Shown: positions 28,245 to 38,003, numbered from the stretch's first letter. The stretch: 64,000 nucleotides of DNA from an uncultured Polaribacter sp. (GCF_947497695.1 NZ_CANMHM010000008.1:47602-111601), one strand, 5' to 3'. Translations and numbers: made by a program. Notes: a model not told the origin generated them from the sequence alone.

Positions 28245-31200
28245 ATGAAACTTAAACATAAATTATTATTTGTCTTTGCATGTTTATATGTGTCTATAAA
28301 TGCTCAAAGTCTTTCTTATCCTAATAGTTATAACCTAACTTCTCCAACTCATATTGGAAATTATGGAGTTCCAACTCAAGAAACACAGCCTACTGGTATG
28401 ATTTTCGGTGATAGTGGTACTAAACTTTATTTAGTAGGTTCAGGTACTTCTGGAAATTATGATCACGTTGTTCAATATGATTTAAGTATTCCTTATGATA
28501 TTTCTACAAAAGGTCCATTAGTTGGTTTCTTTAATGCTTATTCAGAAGAAACTAACGTTCAGGACATTATGTTTAATGCTATTGGAACAAAGATGTATAT
28601 TTTAGGTGGAGTAGGAGATAATATTACAGAGTATGTGTTAGATATACCTTGGAATGTTAATAGTATAGATACAGCAACAAATACTCCTGTTGTATTTAAT
28701 GCTAAAGCTGCAATAGACGCATATTTAGCACCAACAACAACACATGGTGATGATCTTTCTGGTTTTAGATTTAATACAGATGGTACAAAATTATTTATTG
28801 TAGATTATAGTGCAGATCAAGTTTTTGAGTTTAGTTTGAGTACAGCTTATGATGTTAGTACATCTGGTGGTGTAGTAGACGCAGATTTAGATATTAGTGG
28901 AGAAGAAACACAACCAAGAGCCATTGAGTTTAATAGTGATGGTACAAAATTATACGTATTAGGTAGGTCTGGTGATGATATAAATACATATAATTTAGCA
29001 ACAGGTTACGATTTAACAAGTTTAACAACTAAAACAGTTTCTTCATCTCTATCAGAAGCCAGGCCAGAAGCTCTTTTAATAAACAATGATGGAACAAAAT
29101 TTTATATAGCAGGTTATTCAGATGATGAAATTAAACATTATACGTTATCTACTGCTTATGATTTTTCATCTACAATTACTTTAGTTACTTCAAGTATATT
29201 TGAAACAATAGCTCCAAATCCTCATGGAATGGTTTTTAATACAGATGGGACAAAGTTTTTTGTAGTAGGTTCTACGGTGGATAGAGTTTCAGAAATAAGC
29301 CTTTCTACGCCTTATGATATTAGTACAGGTATTTTAGTAAGCACTTTAAGTATAGGTACAGAAGAATCATCACCAAAAGGACTAGCATTTAACAGCACTG
29401 GAACAAGTTTATTCGTTATTGGTTCTCAAAATGATGAAATTAATAAATATGCATTATCTTCAGCGTTTGATTTATCTTCGACAATTACCAAATCAGGACC
29501 TTTTTCAATAAGTATAACGGAAACAAATTCTGAAAATAATCCAACAGATTTATATTTCAACGCTGATGGCTCTAAATTATTTGTTTTAGGGAATAAAACA
29601 GGAGGAGCAATAGAAAGAATTCATCAATTTTCATTATCTACCAATTACGATTTAACTAACTTAGCTACTGATTTTGATGGGTTTTACTCATTAGCTACCT
29701 TTGAATCTGACCCTCAAGGAATTGCATTTAGTGTTGCCGGAGATAAAATGTACATAGCAGGAAATAATGGAAATGATATTACTGAGTTTACTCTAAGTAA
29801 TAGTTTTGATGTTACAACTGGTACCATAACCAATACAGATACATACTCCATTAATACTGAAGAAATTACAATTTCAGATGTTCTTTTTAACCCTAGTGGT
29901 TCTAGGTTTTTTATAACTGGAACTGGTGGAGATGATATGAATCAGTATTTTACAAAATTGATTTTACCAGAAACACCAAATGATGGTACTATTGATGATG
30001 TAACTACGCCTTTAATTATAACTTTAACAGGAGATACTTTTTTTGCAAGTTCAGGCGTATTTTCTGATACTGAAGTTATTATTGGAGGCGTTCCAGAAGG
30101 TTTAACAGCTGTATTAACTCTTAATTCTAGTACAGAGGCACAATTAACTTTTACAGGTAAAGCAAATAGTCACTTAAATACAGATGAAGCTGCCGTAAAT
30201 TTAATATTTACATTTACAGATGCAGCTTTTACTAGTTCTACAGCAGCTTCAGTAAGTTTTGCAGTTGCACATACAAACGTATTAGGTTTTGATTATATAG
30301 AATGTGCTGATAATCAAATTGTATATGATGGAACTTCTTGGACAGGAGGAAATAATGCAGGTGTTCCAGATAATGGAGGTATTGATTTAACAAAAGCAAT
30401 TAGAGTAGAAGGAGATGTTACCATTACAGCAAACACAAATTGTGATTGTTTGCATGTTGAAAGTGAACAAACGCTTGTTTTAGCAGATGGAGTTGAGTTA
30501 ACAGTTGCAAATTCTTTAGAGTTAGAAGGTGATATTCGTTTATTAGGCGATGCACAATTAATACAAACTCATACAGGAGTAAAAAATGCTTCTGGTTCTG
30601 GTAATTTATACAAAGATGTATTAGGCTCTTTATCTAATATCTTTCAGTCTGGTTATTGGTCTTCACCAGTAACAACAGATGGGGTAACTTATAATATTAA
30701 AGGGGTTTTAAAAGATGGTACTATTCCTTTAGCAGCTACAGGTACACCACCAGATATTAATTTTACTTCAGGTTTTGATGGTGATACTTCTTCACCAATA
30801 ACAATAAGTACAAGGTGGTTAAATAAATTTGTAAACAGTGATAATTGGACAAGGTTAGATGAAAGCACAAGTTTGTTAAACCCAGGAGAAGGTTTTAATA
30901 AAAAAAGTACAGGAGATGGAGATGGACAAAATTATACATTTGTAGGTAGGCCAAGTGATGGAGAGTACCTGCATACAATTAGTACCGGTAATTATAGTCT
31001 TTATGGAAACCCTTATGCTTCTCCTATAGATGCTGATGCTTTTATAACAGCCAATGCTACTGCAATTTTAGGTACTTTGCATTTTTATCAATCAGGTATT
31101 GATTTTTCACATGTAACATCAGAATATACAGGTGGTTATGCAACAAGAACTGTTGGTCTTGGTACTCCTGCACCAGAATTAGGAGGAATAGGAGCAAAAA

Positions 31201-32018
31201 CACCAAATCAATATATTGGTATTGGTCAAGCTTTTTTTGTGGAAGCTTCTGGAACAGGAGGTACTGTTACTTTTAACAATGCTATTAGAAATTTTGATAC
31301 TTCACTAGAGTTTTTCAGTAAAACAGCAACTGCAAAAAAGACTACCGATTTTCCAGTTTTAAGAATTGGTTTTGAGTTTTCTTTAGAAGGAAATACTTAT
31401 CATAGACAAGTAGCAGTTGGTTTTAGAGGTCTTACAAATGAATACGAAAATGGATTTGAAGCAGAAATGTGGGATTATAAATCTACAGATATGGCTTTAA
31501 AAATAGATGGAACAGATCTTCCTTATGCAATTACAGGTGTAGAAGATTTTGATACATCTCTTAAAATTCCATTAACAGTTCAAAGTGATATAAACAGAGA
31601 CGTTACTTTTAAAATTGTAGAAAACTTAAATTTAAATACAAATATTTACTTGTACGACTCTATTACAGATGTTCATTATAATATTAAAAATCAAGACGTA
31701 ATAATTAACCTTATTGCTGGTAATTATGATGATCGTTTTTTTATAACATTTAGCGACGTTGCTTTAAGTGTACAAGAAAATACAATTGCAAAAGTGACCA
31801 TTTTAAATACTAAGGGGGCACTTTTGGTATCTTCTAACGATTTGTTAGAGCAGGTTTCTATTTATAATATATTAGGTCAGAATGTTGCAACAATAAATAA
31901 TAATTCTTTAAAAGAGCCAGAAGTAAAAGTAAATACCACTAATTTTAAGAAAGGTATTTATATTGTAAAAGCAAAAAGTACAAAAGGAAATATTACACAA
32001 AAAATTATTATCAACTAA
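28245..32018 (+). CDS. Secreted propeller-repeat protein with T9SS sorting domain, paralogue 3
   Basis: This 1,257-residue product repeats the architecture of the two genes before it: signal peptide (…YVSINAQS), ten repeats with FNxDGTKLFVVG-like cores, the Ig-like and ECADNQIVYDG segments, a conserved late region, and a T9SS sorting domain (VSIYNILGQNVATINNNS...). The last 250 residues differ from paralogue 2 at few positions, and long runs of DNA are identical (for example around 27600-27680 and 31720-31800), so the pair is a recent duplication or has undergone gene conversion. The ligand or substrate is unknown. Confidence 0.85.
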   Translation: MKLKHKLLFVFACLYVSINAQSLSYPNSYNLTSPTHIGNYGVPTQETQPTGMIFGDSGTKLYLVGSGTSGNYDHVVQYDLSIPYDISTKGPLVGFFNAYSEETNVQDIMFNAIGTKMYILGGVGDNITEYVLDIPWNVNSIDTATNTPVVFNAKAAIDAYLAPTTTHGDDLSGFRFNTDGTKLFIVDYSADQVFEFSLSTAYDVSTSGGVVDADLDISGEETQPRAIEFNSDGTKLYVLGRSGDDINTYNLATGYDLTSLTTKTVSSSLSEARPEALLINNDGTKFYIAGYSDDEIKHYTLSTAYDFSSTITLVTSSIFETIAPNPHGMVFNTDGTKFFVVGSTVDRVSEISLSTPYDISTGILVSTLSIGTEESSPKGLAFNSTGTSLFVIGSQNDEINKYALSSAFDLSSTITKSGPFSISITETNSENNPTDLYFNADGSKLFVLGNKTGGAIERIHQFSLSTNYDLTNLATDFDGFYSLATFESDPQGIAFSVAGDKMYIAGNNGNDITEFTLSNSFDVTTGTITNTDTYSINTEEITISDVLFNPSGSRFFITGTGGDDMNQYFTKLILPETPNDGTIDDVTTPLIITLTGDTFFASSGVFSDTEVIIGGVPEGLTAVLTLNSSTEAQLTFTGKANSHLNTDEAAVNLIFTFTDAAFTSSTAASVSFAVAHTNVLGFDYIECADNQIVYDGTSWTGGNNAGVPDNGGIDLTKAIRVEGDVTITANTNCDCLHVESEQTLVLADGVELTVANSLELEGDIRLLGDAQLIQTHTGVKNASGSGNLYKDVLGSLSNIFQSGYWSSPVTTDGVTYNIKGVLKDGTIPLAATGTPPDINFTSGFDGDTSSPITISTRWLNKFVNSDNWTRLDESTSLLNPGEGFNKKSTGDGDGQNYTFVGRPSDGEYLHTISTGNYSLYGNPYASPIDADAFITANATAILGTLHFYQSGIDFSHVTSEYTGGYATRTVGLGTPAPELGGIGAKTPNQYIGIGQAFFVEASGTGGTVTFNNAIRNFDTSLEFFSKTATAKKTTDFPVLRIGFEFSLEGNTYHRQVAVGFRGLTNEYENGFEAEMWDYKSTDMALKIDGTDLPYAITGVEDFDTSLKIPLTVQSDINRDVTFKIVENLNLNTNIYLYDSITDVHYNIKNQDVIINLIAGNYDDRFFITFSDVALSVQENTIAKVTILNTKGALLVSSNDLLEQVSIYNILGQNVATINNNSLKEPEVKVNTTNFKKGIYIVKAKSTKGNITQKIIIN

Positions 32019-32022
32019 ATTT

Positions 32023-32051
32023 TTGTTATTGGTTTCCTAATTGTAATTTTG
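32023..32051 (+). promoter_or_regulatory. Promoter of the DUF6787-like gene
   Basis: TTG at 32023-32025 and TAATTTTG at 32044-32051, spaced by 18 nt, give a good TTG/TAnnTTTG promoter. The ATG is only 8 nt past the -7 box, so the mRNA may be nearly leaderless. Confidence 0.55.
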
Positions 32052-32058
32052 CATTTAT

Positions 32059-32370
32059 ATGGAAAAATTGAAACAACGTTGGGGTATAGATAACAACTGG
32101 TCTATTATTGCAATATTAATTGTATTTGCAATTAATGGTTCTTTTGCAACTTGGATTGCTAAACCCATTACTAGTTTTATAGGAATCTCTAAAGAAACTA
32201 CAAACCTATGGATATATTGGCCATTAAGAATTTTATTAATTTTTCCAATTTATCAAACTACGCTTCCTATTGTAGGTTGGGTATTTGGTCAGTTTAAATT
32301 CTTTTGGGACTTTGAAAAAAAGTTTTTAAGTAGGCTTGGTCTTGGTTTTTTGTTTAACAAACAAGATTAG
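32059..32370 (+). CDS. Small membrane protein, DUF6787-like
   Basis: This 103-residue protein has two hydrophobic segments (about 16-38 and 55-80) and a conserved-looking N-terminus MEKLKQRWGIDNNW. I recall similar flavobacterial proteins grouped as DUF6787 and sometimes mislabelled as diacylglyceryl transferase; the assignment is from memory. It lacks any Lgt motif. Its stop overlaps the stop of the convergent next gene. Confidence 0.65.
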   Translation: MEKLKQRWGIDNNWSIIAILIVFAINGSFATWIAKPITSFIGISKETTNLWIYWPLRILLIFPIYQTTLPIVGWVFGQFKFFWDFEKKFLSRLGLGFLFNKQD

Positions 32371-32636
32371 ATTTCAATAATTTCTTCTTGTTTTTCCTTT
32401 TTTATAATATAAGTATAAATCCACATTATTGTAAAAGTTGGTAGCACATCAGATACTGCAAAAGCCTCTTCAATAAAACTAATTATAGCAGCTAATTTTC
32501 CTTCTTTACCCTTGTACATTTTTGTCATAAAATAAGCAGATAATGGAGCCCAAACTGCATCAAAAAAAGGAATAGGAATAAGTCCAACAGCATCTAGAAT
32601 AATACTTAAACCTAATTTTTTATATTTGTTTTTCAT
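32367..32636 (-). CDS. Small conserved membrane protein, function unknown
   Basis: This 89-residue protein has two or three hydrophobic stretches: SIILDAVGLIPIPFFDAVWAPLSAY, a less hydrophobic ISFIEEAFAVSDVLP, and TFTIMWIYTYII. The D-x-W-A-P-L-S-A-x-x-M-T-x-M-Y-K-G block looks conserved; I recall relatives in flavobacteria without known function. It ends convergently inside the stop of the DUF6787-like gene (TTA/TAG overlap at 32367-32370). Confidence 0.65.
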   Translation of the reverse strand: MKNKYKKLGLSIILDAVGLIPIPFFDAVWAPLSAYFMTKMYKGKEGKLAAIISFIEEAFAVSDVLPTFTIMWIYTYIIKKEKQEEIIEI

Positions 32637-32727
32637 ATTTAATTTTTATTGTTTGAATTAAAATTATTGCCAAATAGTATGTATTCAAAAGTGAAAACTA
32701 TAAGTTTGTTAAAAGTAAATGTTTTAA

Positions 32728-33354
32728 GTGAATTTTAATGATTTCATACATAAAATTGACCAACTAAAAATAGTTGAGTTAGGTGGTTTAAAGGCTCAAT
32801 TTAAATTAGCACCTAAAATGCGTGTTAAATATAATTTAACTAAGATAAAAGCAAACAATCCCAAAAAAGCAGCAGTATTAGCATTGTTTTATCCTAATGA
32901 TAAAAATGAAACCTGTTTTTTATTAACACAAAGAGCTAGTTATAAAGGTGTTCACTCAGCACAAATAAGTTTTCCTGGAGGTAAAAAAGATCAAATAGAT
33001 TTAAATCTTCAAAAAACAGCATTAAGAGAAACTTTTGAAGAAGTGGGTGTTCCAGAAAAATCTATAAGAATACTAAGAGAATTAACAGAAGTATTTATTG
33101 AACCAAGTAACTTTTTAGTAACTCCTTTTTTAGGAATTGTAAACAAACGTCCTAATTTTATCTTGAATTATGAAGTAGACAAAATTATTGACGTTCTATT
33201 AAGCGATTTGATAAATGATAAAAGTATTACAACTGTAAAGGTAAATACTTCCTATATGAATAACGTTGAAGTACCTTGCTTTAAATTTGAGGATTATATT
33301 GTTTGGGGTGCAACAGCAATGATGCTTTCTGAAATTAAAGAACTCTTAGAGTAG
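32728..33354 (+). CDS. Nudix CoA pyrophosphatase (NudL-like)
   Basis: This 208-residue Nudix hydrolase probably cleaves CoA or related nucleotides. The Nudix box is visible as GGKKDQIDLNLQKTALRET followed by FEEVGV, and the preceding AQISFPGG with LLTQRA is typical of the CoA pyrophosphatase branch. I start at the GTG at 32728 (MNFNDFIHKI); the next in-frame ATG, at 32818, would cut off about 30 residues. The following acyltransferase is on the same strand after 53 bp. Confidence 0.82.
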   Translation: MNFNDFIHKIDQLKIVELGGLKAQFKLAPKMRVKYNLTKIKANNPKKAAVLALFYPNDKNETCFLLTQRASYKGVHSAQISFPGGKKDQIDLNLQKTALRETFEEVGVPEKSIRILRELTEVFIEPSNFLVTPFLGIVNKRPNFILNYEVDKIIDVLLSDLINDKSITTVKVNTSYMNNVEVPCFKFEDYIVWGATAMMLSEIKELLE

Positions 33355-33374
33355 TAACTTAATATTTGTTTTTG

Positions 33375-33382
33375 TAGATTTG
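33375..33382 (+). promoter_or_regulatory. -7 box TAGATTTG of the acyltransferase gene
   Basis: This matches TAnnTTTG and lies 25 nt before the ATG. No well-placed -33 TTG is seen. Confidence 0.4.
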
Positions 33383-33407
33383 TTATCAATTTATAAAAAT
33401 AATTAAA

Positions 33408-34226
33408 ATGCCTTTATTTAAAAGGAATATATTTGGTCAATTTCTATTTCTTAAGAAATTGGTTATTATACTTTTTGGACTAGTGTCTCACAGAAGATAT
33501 CGTAAATTTAATAGCTTACAAATAGAGGGTTCAGATATTTTAAGAAATTTACCAGATAGAAATGTATTATTTATTTCTAATCATCAAACTTATTTTGCAG
33601 ATGTAGCAGCAATGTTTCATGTTTTTAATGCTTCTTTAAAAGGAAGAAATGACTCTATTAAAAATGTTAGTTACATATTAAATCCTAAAGTAAATATTTA
33701 TTTTGTTGCAGCAGGAGAAACAATGCGTTCTGGTATTTTACCAAAAATAATGGCTTATGGAGGTTCTGTTTCTATTGATAGAACATGGAGAAGTGCTGGT
33801 AAAGATGTAAACAGACAAGTTAAAAATTCTGATATTTCTAATATTGGAAAAGCTATAAAAGATGGTTGGGTAATTACTTTTCCACAAGGAACAACAACAC
33901 CTTTTAGACCAATTAGAAGAGGTACAGCTCATATTATAAAAACTATAAAACCTATTGTAGTACCTATAGTAATTGATGGCTTTAGGCGTTCTTTTGATAA
34001 AAAAGGATTGAATATAAAGAAAAGAAATGTGTTACAATCTATGGTTATTAAAGAGCCATTAGAGATAGATTATAACAATGAAAGCATTGCAGATATTGTT
34101 ACCAAGATTGAATTTGCGATAGAGCAACATCCGTCATTTTTAAAAGTCTTATCAGTTAAAGAATTAGCAGCTCTTACTAAAGAAGAAGAAGAGCTAAATA
34201 AGAAAAGAGAATTCTGGAGTTCTTAA
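33408..34226 (+). CDS. 1-acyl-glycerol-3-phosphate acyltransferase-like protein
   Basis: This 272-residue PlsC-family acyltransferase probably works on the inner leaflet in phospholipid or aminolipid synthesis. It shows the catalytic HxxxxD motif in SNHQTYFAD and a second motif FPQGTTTPFRP in place of the usual FPEGTR; the glutamine and threonines are unusual for plain PlsC but the glycine and spacing hold. A hydrophobic N-terminal stretch (LVIILFGLV) may anchor it. It is followed by a strong bidirectional terminator. Confidence 0.8.
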   Translation: MPLFKRNIFGQFLFLKKLVIILFGLVSHRRYRKFNSLQIEGSDILRNLPDRNVLFISNHQTYFADVAAMFHVFNASLKGRNDSIKNVSYILNPKVNIYFVAAGETMRSGILPKIMAYGGSVSIDRTWRSAGKDVNRQVKNSDISNIGKAIKDGWVITFPQGTTTPFRPIRRGTAHIIKTIKPIVVPIVIDGFRRSFDKKGLNIKKRNVLQSMVIKEPLEIDYNNESIADIVTKIEFAIEQHPSFLKVLSVKELAALTKEEEELNKKREFWSS

Positions 34227-34255
34227 TCTTGATAAAATATAAAAGTATACAAGAT

Positions 34256-34288
34256 AAAATCCCTCACAAATATGTGAGGGATTTTGTT
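34256..34288. terminator. Bidirectional intrinsic terminator
   Basis: A perfect 13-bp stem, AAAATCCCTCACA with TGTGAGGGATTTT and an AATA loop, is T-flanked on both strands. It separates the convergent acyltransferase and M1 peptidase genes. Confidence 0.85.
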
Positions 34289-34313
34289 TTATTAGCAATA
34301 AATATGTAACTAA

Positions 34314-36515
34314 TTATTTGTTTGTATTTTCTTTAAATACATCAAATCTATTAGATGTTTTCTTTGGCCAGTTATTATTTGAAGTATCTACATCTGCAGT
34401 TTCAAAGTCTGGATCTATCACAATACTTTTAATTTCTTGTGAAGAAGCAAATACTCTTTTTACAGAAGTATCATCTTTCATCCAAATTTGAGCAGGAAAA
34501 GTTTGTCTGTCTGTACTTCCATCAGCATACGTTAATTCAACAATAATTGGCATTACTAAACCACCAGGTTTTTCAAACTCTACAGCATATATATAAGAAG
34601 GTACTTCTTTACCATCTGCAAAAGCATCCATAGCTTTAGGGTTTGCATCCTCTTTTTTATCAGTAATGTATACTAAATCTCCTAAGTTATCAAAATATTG
34701 TTTGTATTGCTGTTTTAGTTTGGTAACTCTTTCACTTGGTTTGTCTGTTAAATATAATGGCTTAACTTCTTTAATACCAATATCTGTAACATCTGTTGTA
34801 TAAAACCAACCTCTCCAAAACCAATCTAAATCCATTGCAGATGCATCTTCCATAGATCTAAAAAAATCAGCAGGAGTAGGATGTTTAAACATCCACCTTT
34901 GAGAGTAGGTTCTAAAAGCATGGTCAAATAATTCTGGTCCCATAATGGTTTTTCTTAGCATATATAAACCAGCAGCTGGTTTTGTATATGCATTAGGACC
35001 AAACTGTTTTACATAATCTCCTTGAGACATAATAGGAGATATGTTACTTTGGTCTCCACTCATATATTTTGTAATTTCTTTTGCTGGGTTTGTTGCAAAT
35101 AATACTGGGTCATAGACTAATTCTGCTAAAATTTGTACAAAAGAGTTTAAGCCTTCATCCATCCAAGTCCATTGTCTTTCATCAGAATTTACAATCATCG
35201 GGAAAAAGTTATGTCCAATTTCATGGATAATAACACCTAACATTCCCTTTTTAACTCTATCAGAATATGTTCCATCTGCATTTGGACGTCCATAATTGAA
35301 ACAAATCATAGGGTATTCCATTCCTTGTCTTTCAGAATGCACAGAAATTGCTTTTGGATACGGATAATCAAACGTTAGTTTAGAGTATTCTACTAGTGTT
35401 GTTGCAACGGCTCTTGTAGAATGTTCTTCCCATAAAGGATTTCCTTCTTTAGGATACAACGAAACAGCCATAACATTTTTACCATTTATGTTGGTAGCCA
35501 TTGCATCCCAAATGTATTTTCTTGAGGATGCAAATGCAAAATCACGTACTTTTTGTGCCTTAAATTTCCATGTTTTTGTGTTCTTAGCTCTTCCTTTTTC
35601 AGCTTCTTCTGCTTCTGCTTGTGTAACAATCATTACAGGATTGTCAAACGTATTTCTTGCTTTTTTCCAACGGTTACGTTGTTCTTTAGATAAAACATCC
35701 TTTTCATTTTGTAAAACTCCAGTAGCATCTACAATATGATCTGCAGGGACTGTAATATTTACTTCATAATCTCCAAATTCTAAAGCCCATTCTGATCTGC
35801 CCCAGAATTGCATGTTTTGCCAGCCTTCTACATTATTATACACAGCCAATCTTGGAAAAAACTGAGCAATGGTGTAATTGTTATTTCCATCAGCAAAAGT
35901 TTCTAAACCAGATCTACCACCATCTTTATTGATGTCGTTTATTTTGTAATTCCATTGAATGCTAAATTTAAAAGTATCTCCAGAAGCCAATGGCTTTGGT
36001 AAATTAATACGCATCATTGTAATATTTATAAAATGAGATAAAGGTTTACCATCACTTTCTACTTTTTCTATATTAAAACCAAATCCATTACTTTTTTTCA
36101 TGTAAGTTTCTTTGAACTTTTCTGTAGTAATAAATGGCATTGCACCTTCTGATTTTGATAGCGGAGTTTTAGAATCATCTGATCTCATGTTTTGGTCTAA
36201 CTGCACCCATAAATATTCTAACTGATCTTTAGAATTATTATGATATGTAATTTTTTCATTTCCATAAATTGTGTTAGTGCTTTCCTCTAAACGAATATCC
36301 ATTATATAATCAACCTTTTGTTGCTTGTATTGATGCCCTGGAGCTCCAGAAGCTGTGTGTTGATCATTTGGTGTTGCCAAAACATCTTTAAGTTGTCTAA
36401 ATTTGTTTTGATCAGTGTGTCCTTGTTGTGTTTTATTTTCTTCTTTTTTTTCTTGTGCAAAAGAGCCTGCTACAACAAATAATAAAGAGAATAGGAATAA
36501 AAAGTGTTTTTTCAT
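34314..36515 (-). CDS. M1-family zinc metallopeptidase, exported
   Basis: This 733-residue aminopeptidase-like enzyme has a signal peptide (MKKHFLFLFSLLFVVAGSFAQ). The zinc site is HEIGHNFFP followed by WMDEGLNSF (HExxH-x18-E), with GMEYPMI upstream in place of the GAMEN exopeptidase motif. The N-terminal beta domain and a C-terminal region rich in lysine flank it. It probably digests peptides in the periplasm or at the surface. It is the last gene of a minus-strand run with two small exported proteins upstream, though a 65-bp gap could hold its own promoter. Confidence 0.9.
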   Translation of the reverse strand: MKKHFLFLFSLLFVVAGSFAQEKKEENKTQQGHTDQNKFRQLKDVLATPNDQHTASGAPGHQYKQQKVDYIMDIRLEESTNTIYGNEKITYHNNSKDQLEYLWVQLDQNMRSDDSKTPLSKSEGAMPFITTEKFKETYMKKSNGFGFNIEKVESDGKPLSHFINITMMRINLPKPLASGDTFKFSIQWNYKINDINKDGGRSGLETFADGNNNYTIAQFFPRLAVYNNVEGWQNMQFWGRSEWALEFGDYEVNITVPADHIVDATGVLQNEKDVLSKEQRNRWKKARNTFDNPVMIVTQAEAEEAEKGRAKNTKTWKFKAQKVRDFAFASSRKYIWDAMATNINGKNVMAVSLYPKEGNPLWEEHSTRAVATTLVEYSKLTFDYPYPKAISVHSERQGMEYPMICFNYGRPNADGTYSDRVKKGMLGVIIHEIGHNFFPMIVNSDERQWTWMDEGLNSFVQILAELVYDPVLFATNPAKEITKYMSGDQSNISPIMSQGDYVKQFGPNAYTKPAAGLYMLRKTIMGPELFDHAFRTYSQRWMFKHPTPADFFRSMEDASAMDLDWFWRGWFYTTDVTDIGIKEVKPLYLTDKPSERVTKLKQQYKQYFDNLGDLVYITDKKEDANPKAMDAFADGKEVPSYIYAVEFEKPGGLVMPIIVELTYADGSTDRQTFPAQIWMKDDTSVKRVFASSQEIKSIVIDPDFETADVDTSNNNWPKKTSNRFDVFKENTNK

Positions 36516-36580
36516 TTTTTTAAATTTGGGTTTAGTTGATGATTAAATTATTAATACTTAATTTAAAAGGTTTTTATAGA

Positions 36581-37078
36581 TTAAAATTTTAGCAAACCTT
36601 TAGTATTAGATGTTTCTAACAGAACGCTTTTGTTTTTTTTACCCACTTTAGCTTTTATTAAGTTTTTTTGTTCTGAAAAGTAATTTGTTAAAATTTTATT
36701 TTCAATTTCTATGGTTTGTACTTCTCTTATATTTTCAATTTCTAAATAAAAATACACCAAATCGCCTTCATATTCTTTGCCTATATAGTTAAATTCTCTG
36801 AGAGTTTTATCAATATTTATCTGCAAGTTTTTGTTTAAGTATTCTATAAAATACACATCGTTATTTTTTAATTCTTTTTTTGTGTGCAATCTTAAATCAA
36901 TATTATAGTCTTTATTTAGGGCAGTTTCTATATCATTCATAAAAACATTAATAATTATTTGTACTACTTGTTTTTCGCTTCTAAATTCAATTTGAGTGAG
37001 ACTTAAATAATATTTGTGAGTATAGAAGGAGAGTAGTGGTATTAAAAATAAAAGGAAAAATATTTTTTTAATATTCAT
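36581..37078 (-). CDS. Exported DUF6702-like protein
   Basis: This 165-residue protein has an N-terminal hydrophobic segment (IFFLLFLIPLLSFYTHKYYLS), probably a signal peptide. The motif HKYYLSLTQIEF and the acidic beta-rich rest match what I recall of DUF6702, a family often next to M1 peptidases in flavobacteria. The function is unknown. The spacing to the next upstream gene is only 30 bp, so the pair is probably co-transcribed. Confidence 0.6.
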   Translation of the reverse strand: MNIKKIFFLLFLIPLLSFYTHKYYLSLTQIEFRSEKQVVQIIINVFMNDIETALNKDYNIDLRLHTKKELKNNDVYFIEYLNKNLQINIDKTLREFNYIGKEYEGDLVYFYLEIENIREVQTIEIENKILTNYFSEQKNLIKAKVGKKNKSVLLETSNTKGLLKF

Positions 37079-37108
37079 ATTGATGTAAAAAATTAATAGG
37101 AAGCCAAA

Positions 37109-37903
37109 TTACTCTTTTTTGATGATTTTTAAATATGTAACACTCTCTTTTTCAAAGATTTTTATAAGTTCTAAAATTTTATTTTCTTTATGTAGGTTTT
37201 CGATTCCTAAAGGGTTGCAATATTCTAAAAAATGAAAATAATTTTCTATTGGAATTTTTAATTCTTCAAAGAAAAATTTAGTACCTAATTCAAACAATAA
37301 TTTTTCAGGAAACGCTTTTTTGCGAGCTAATTTTCTGCGTAAAATACCTTCTTTATCTTTAAAAGTTACTTTGAATTTTGTTCCAATTCCTTCATAAAAA
37401 TTAGGAACAGTATTTACAATTGGTGGTTTCGCTTTAATGTTTTCGTCAATTCTAGGGTCTATTTCTTTAAAATTGATTTCAGAAAAATCTAGTGTGTTTT
37501 TTAATAGAGAATCCCTTAATTTGGTTGGTATTTTTTTAACGTCAACGTCCAATTTACCTGATAAATTATGTCTTTTTAAATTGAATTCATCTAAAATTAT
37601 TGTGTTAAATTTTAGTTTTATAGTTAAAAATTTAGATTTTATATTTTGTTTAGTGATTTTAATTTTTTTTGTAATGTGCTGTACAGAAGTTATCTGCAAA
37701 TAATCTCCTATAGCTACAAAAGTGGCAAAAGTACCATCATCAAAAGAAAAAGTACCTTGTTTTGTTTTTAGGTTGATGATATTCGCATTTTTAACAATAC
37801 CTAAAGAATCTATAATTCTCCCTGAAATAAATATTTTATTTTCTTGTGAGGTTGATTTAAAGGCTATAAATAGTAAGAAATAGAAAAATAGTTTTTGCAT
37901 CAA
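37109..37903 (-). CDS. Exported protein with carboxypeptidase-like regulatory domain
   Basis: This 264-residue protein begins with a signal peptide (MMQKLFFYFLLFIAFKSTSQ). Residues about 23-110 look like a CarboxypepD_reg-like beta-sandwich (FISGRIIDSLGIVKNANI...). The remainder is charged and ends without a sorting domain. Relatives in Bacteroidota are periplasmic or outer-membrane associated, and no enzymatic motif is present. It leads the DUF6702 and M1 peptidase genes. Confidence 0.7.
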   Translation of the reverse strand: MMQKLFFYFLLFIAFKSTSQENKIFISGRIIDSLGIVKNANIINLKTKQGTFSFDDGTFATFVAIGDYLQITSVQHITKKIKITKQNIKSKFLTIKLKFNTIILDEFNLKRHNLSGKLDVDVKKIPTKLRDSLLKNTLDFSEINFKEIDPRIDENIKAKPPIVNTVPNFYEGIGTKFKVTFKDKEGILRRKLARKKAFPEKLLFELGTKFFFEELKIPIENYFHFLEYCNPLGIENLHKENKILELIKIFEKESVTYLKIIKKE

Positions 37904-37966
37904 TACAAAGAAAGTAGTAATGTTTCTTAAAATTGTATTAACGGACTTATAAACTTGTGTTAAACT

Positions 37967-38003
37967 AAAAAAAGCATCACTTTATTAAGAGTGATGCTTT
38001 TTT
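37967..38003. terminator. Terminator-like hairpin in a divergent spacer
   Basis: AAAAAAGCATCACT pairs with AGTGATGCTTTTTT around an 8-nt loop and is T-flanked on both strands. Both neighbouring genes point away from it, so it has no obvious transcript to end. Confidence 0.6.

Noticed and set aside
20228..32018. TonB/SusC-type uptake locus or polysaccharide-utilisation locus
   Set aside because: No SusC/SusD genes, glycoside hydrolases or regulators are nearby; only the three repeat proteins with T9SS tails are seen.
32059..32370. A second prolipoprotein diacylglyceryl transferase
   Set aside because: The protein has only two membrane segments and none of the Lgt motifs; real lgt is at 19327.
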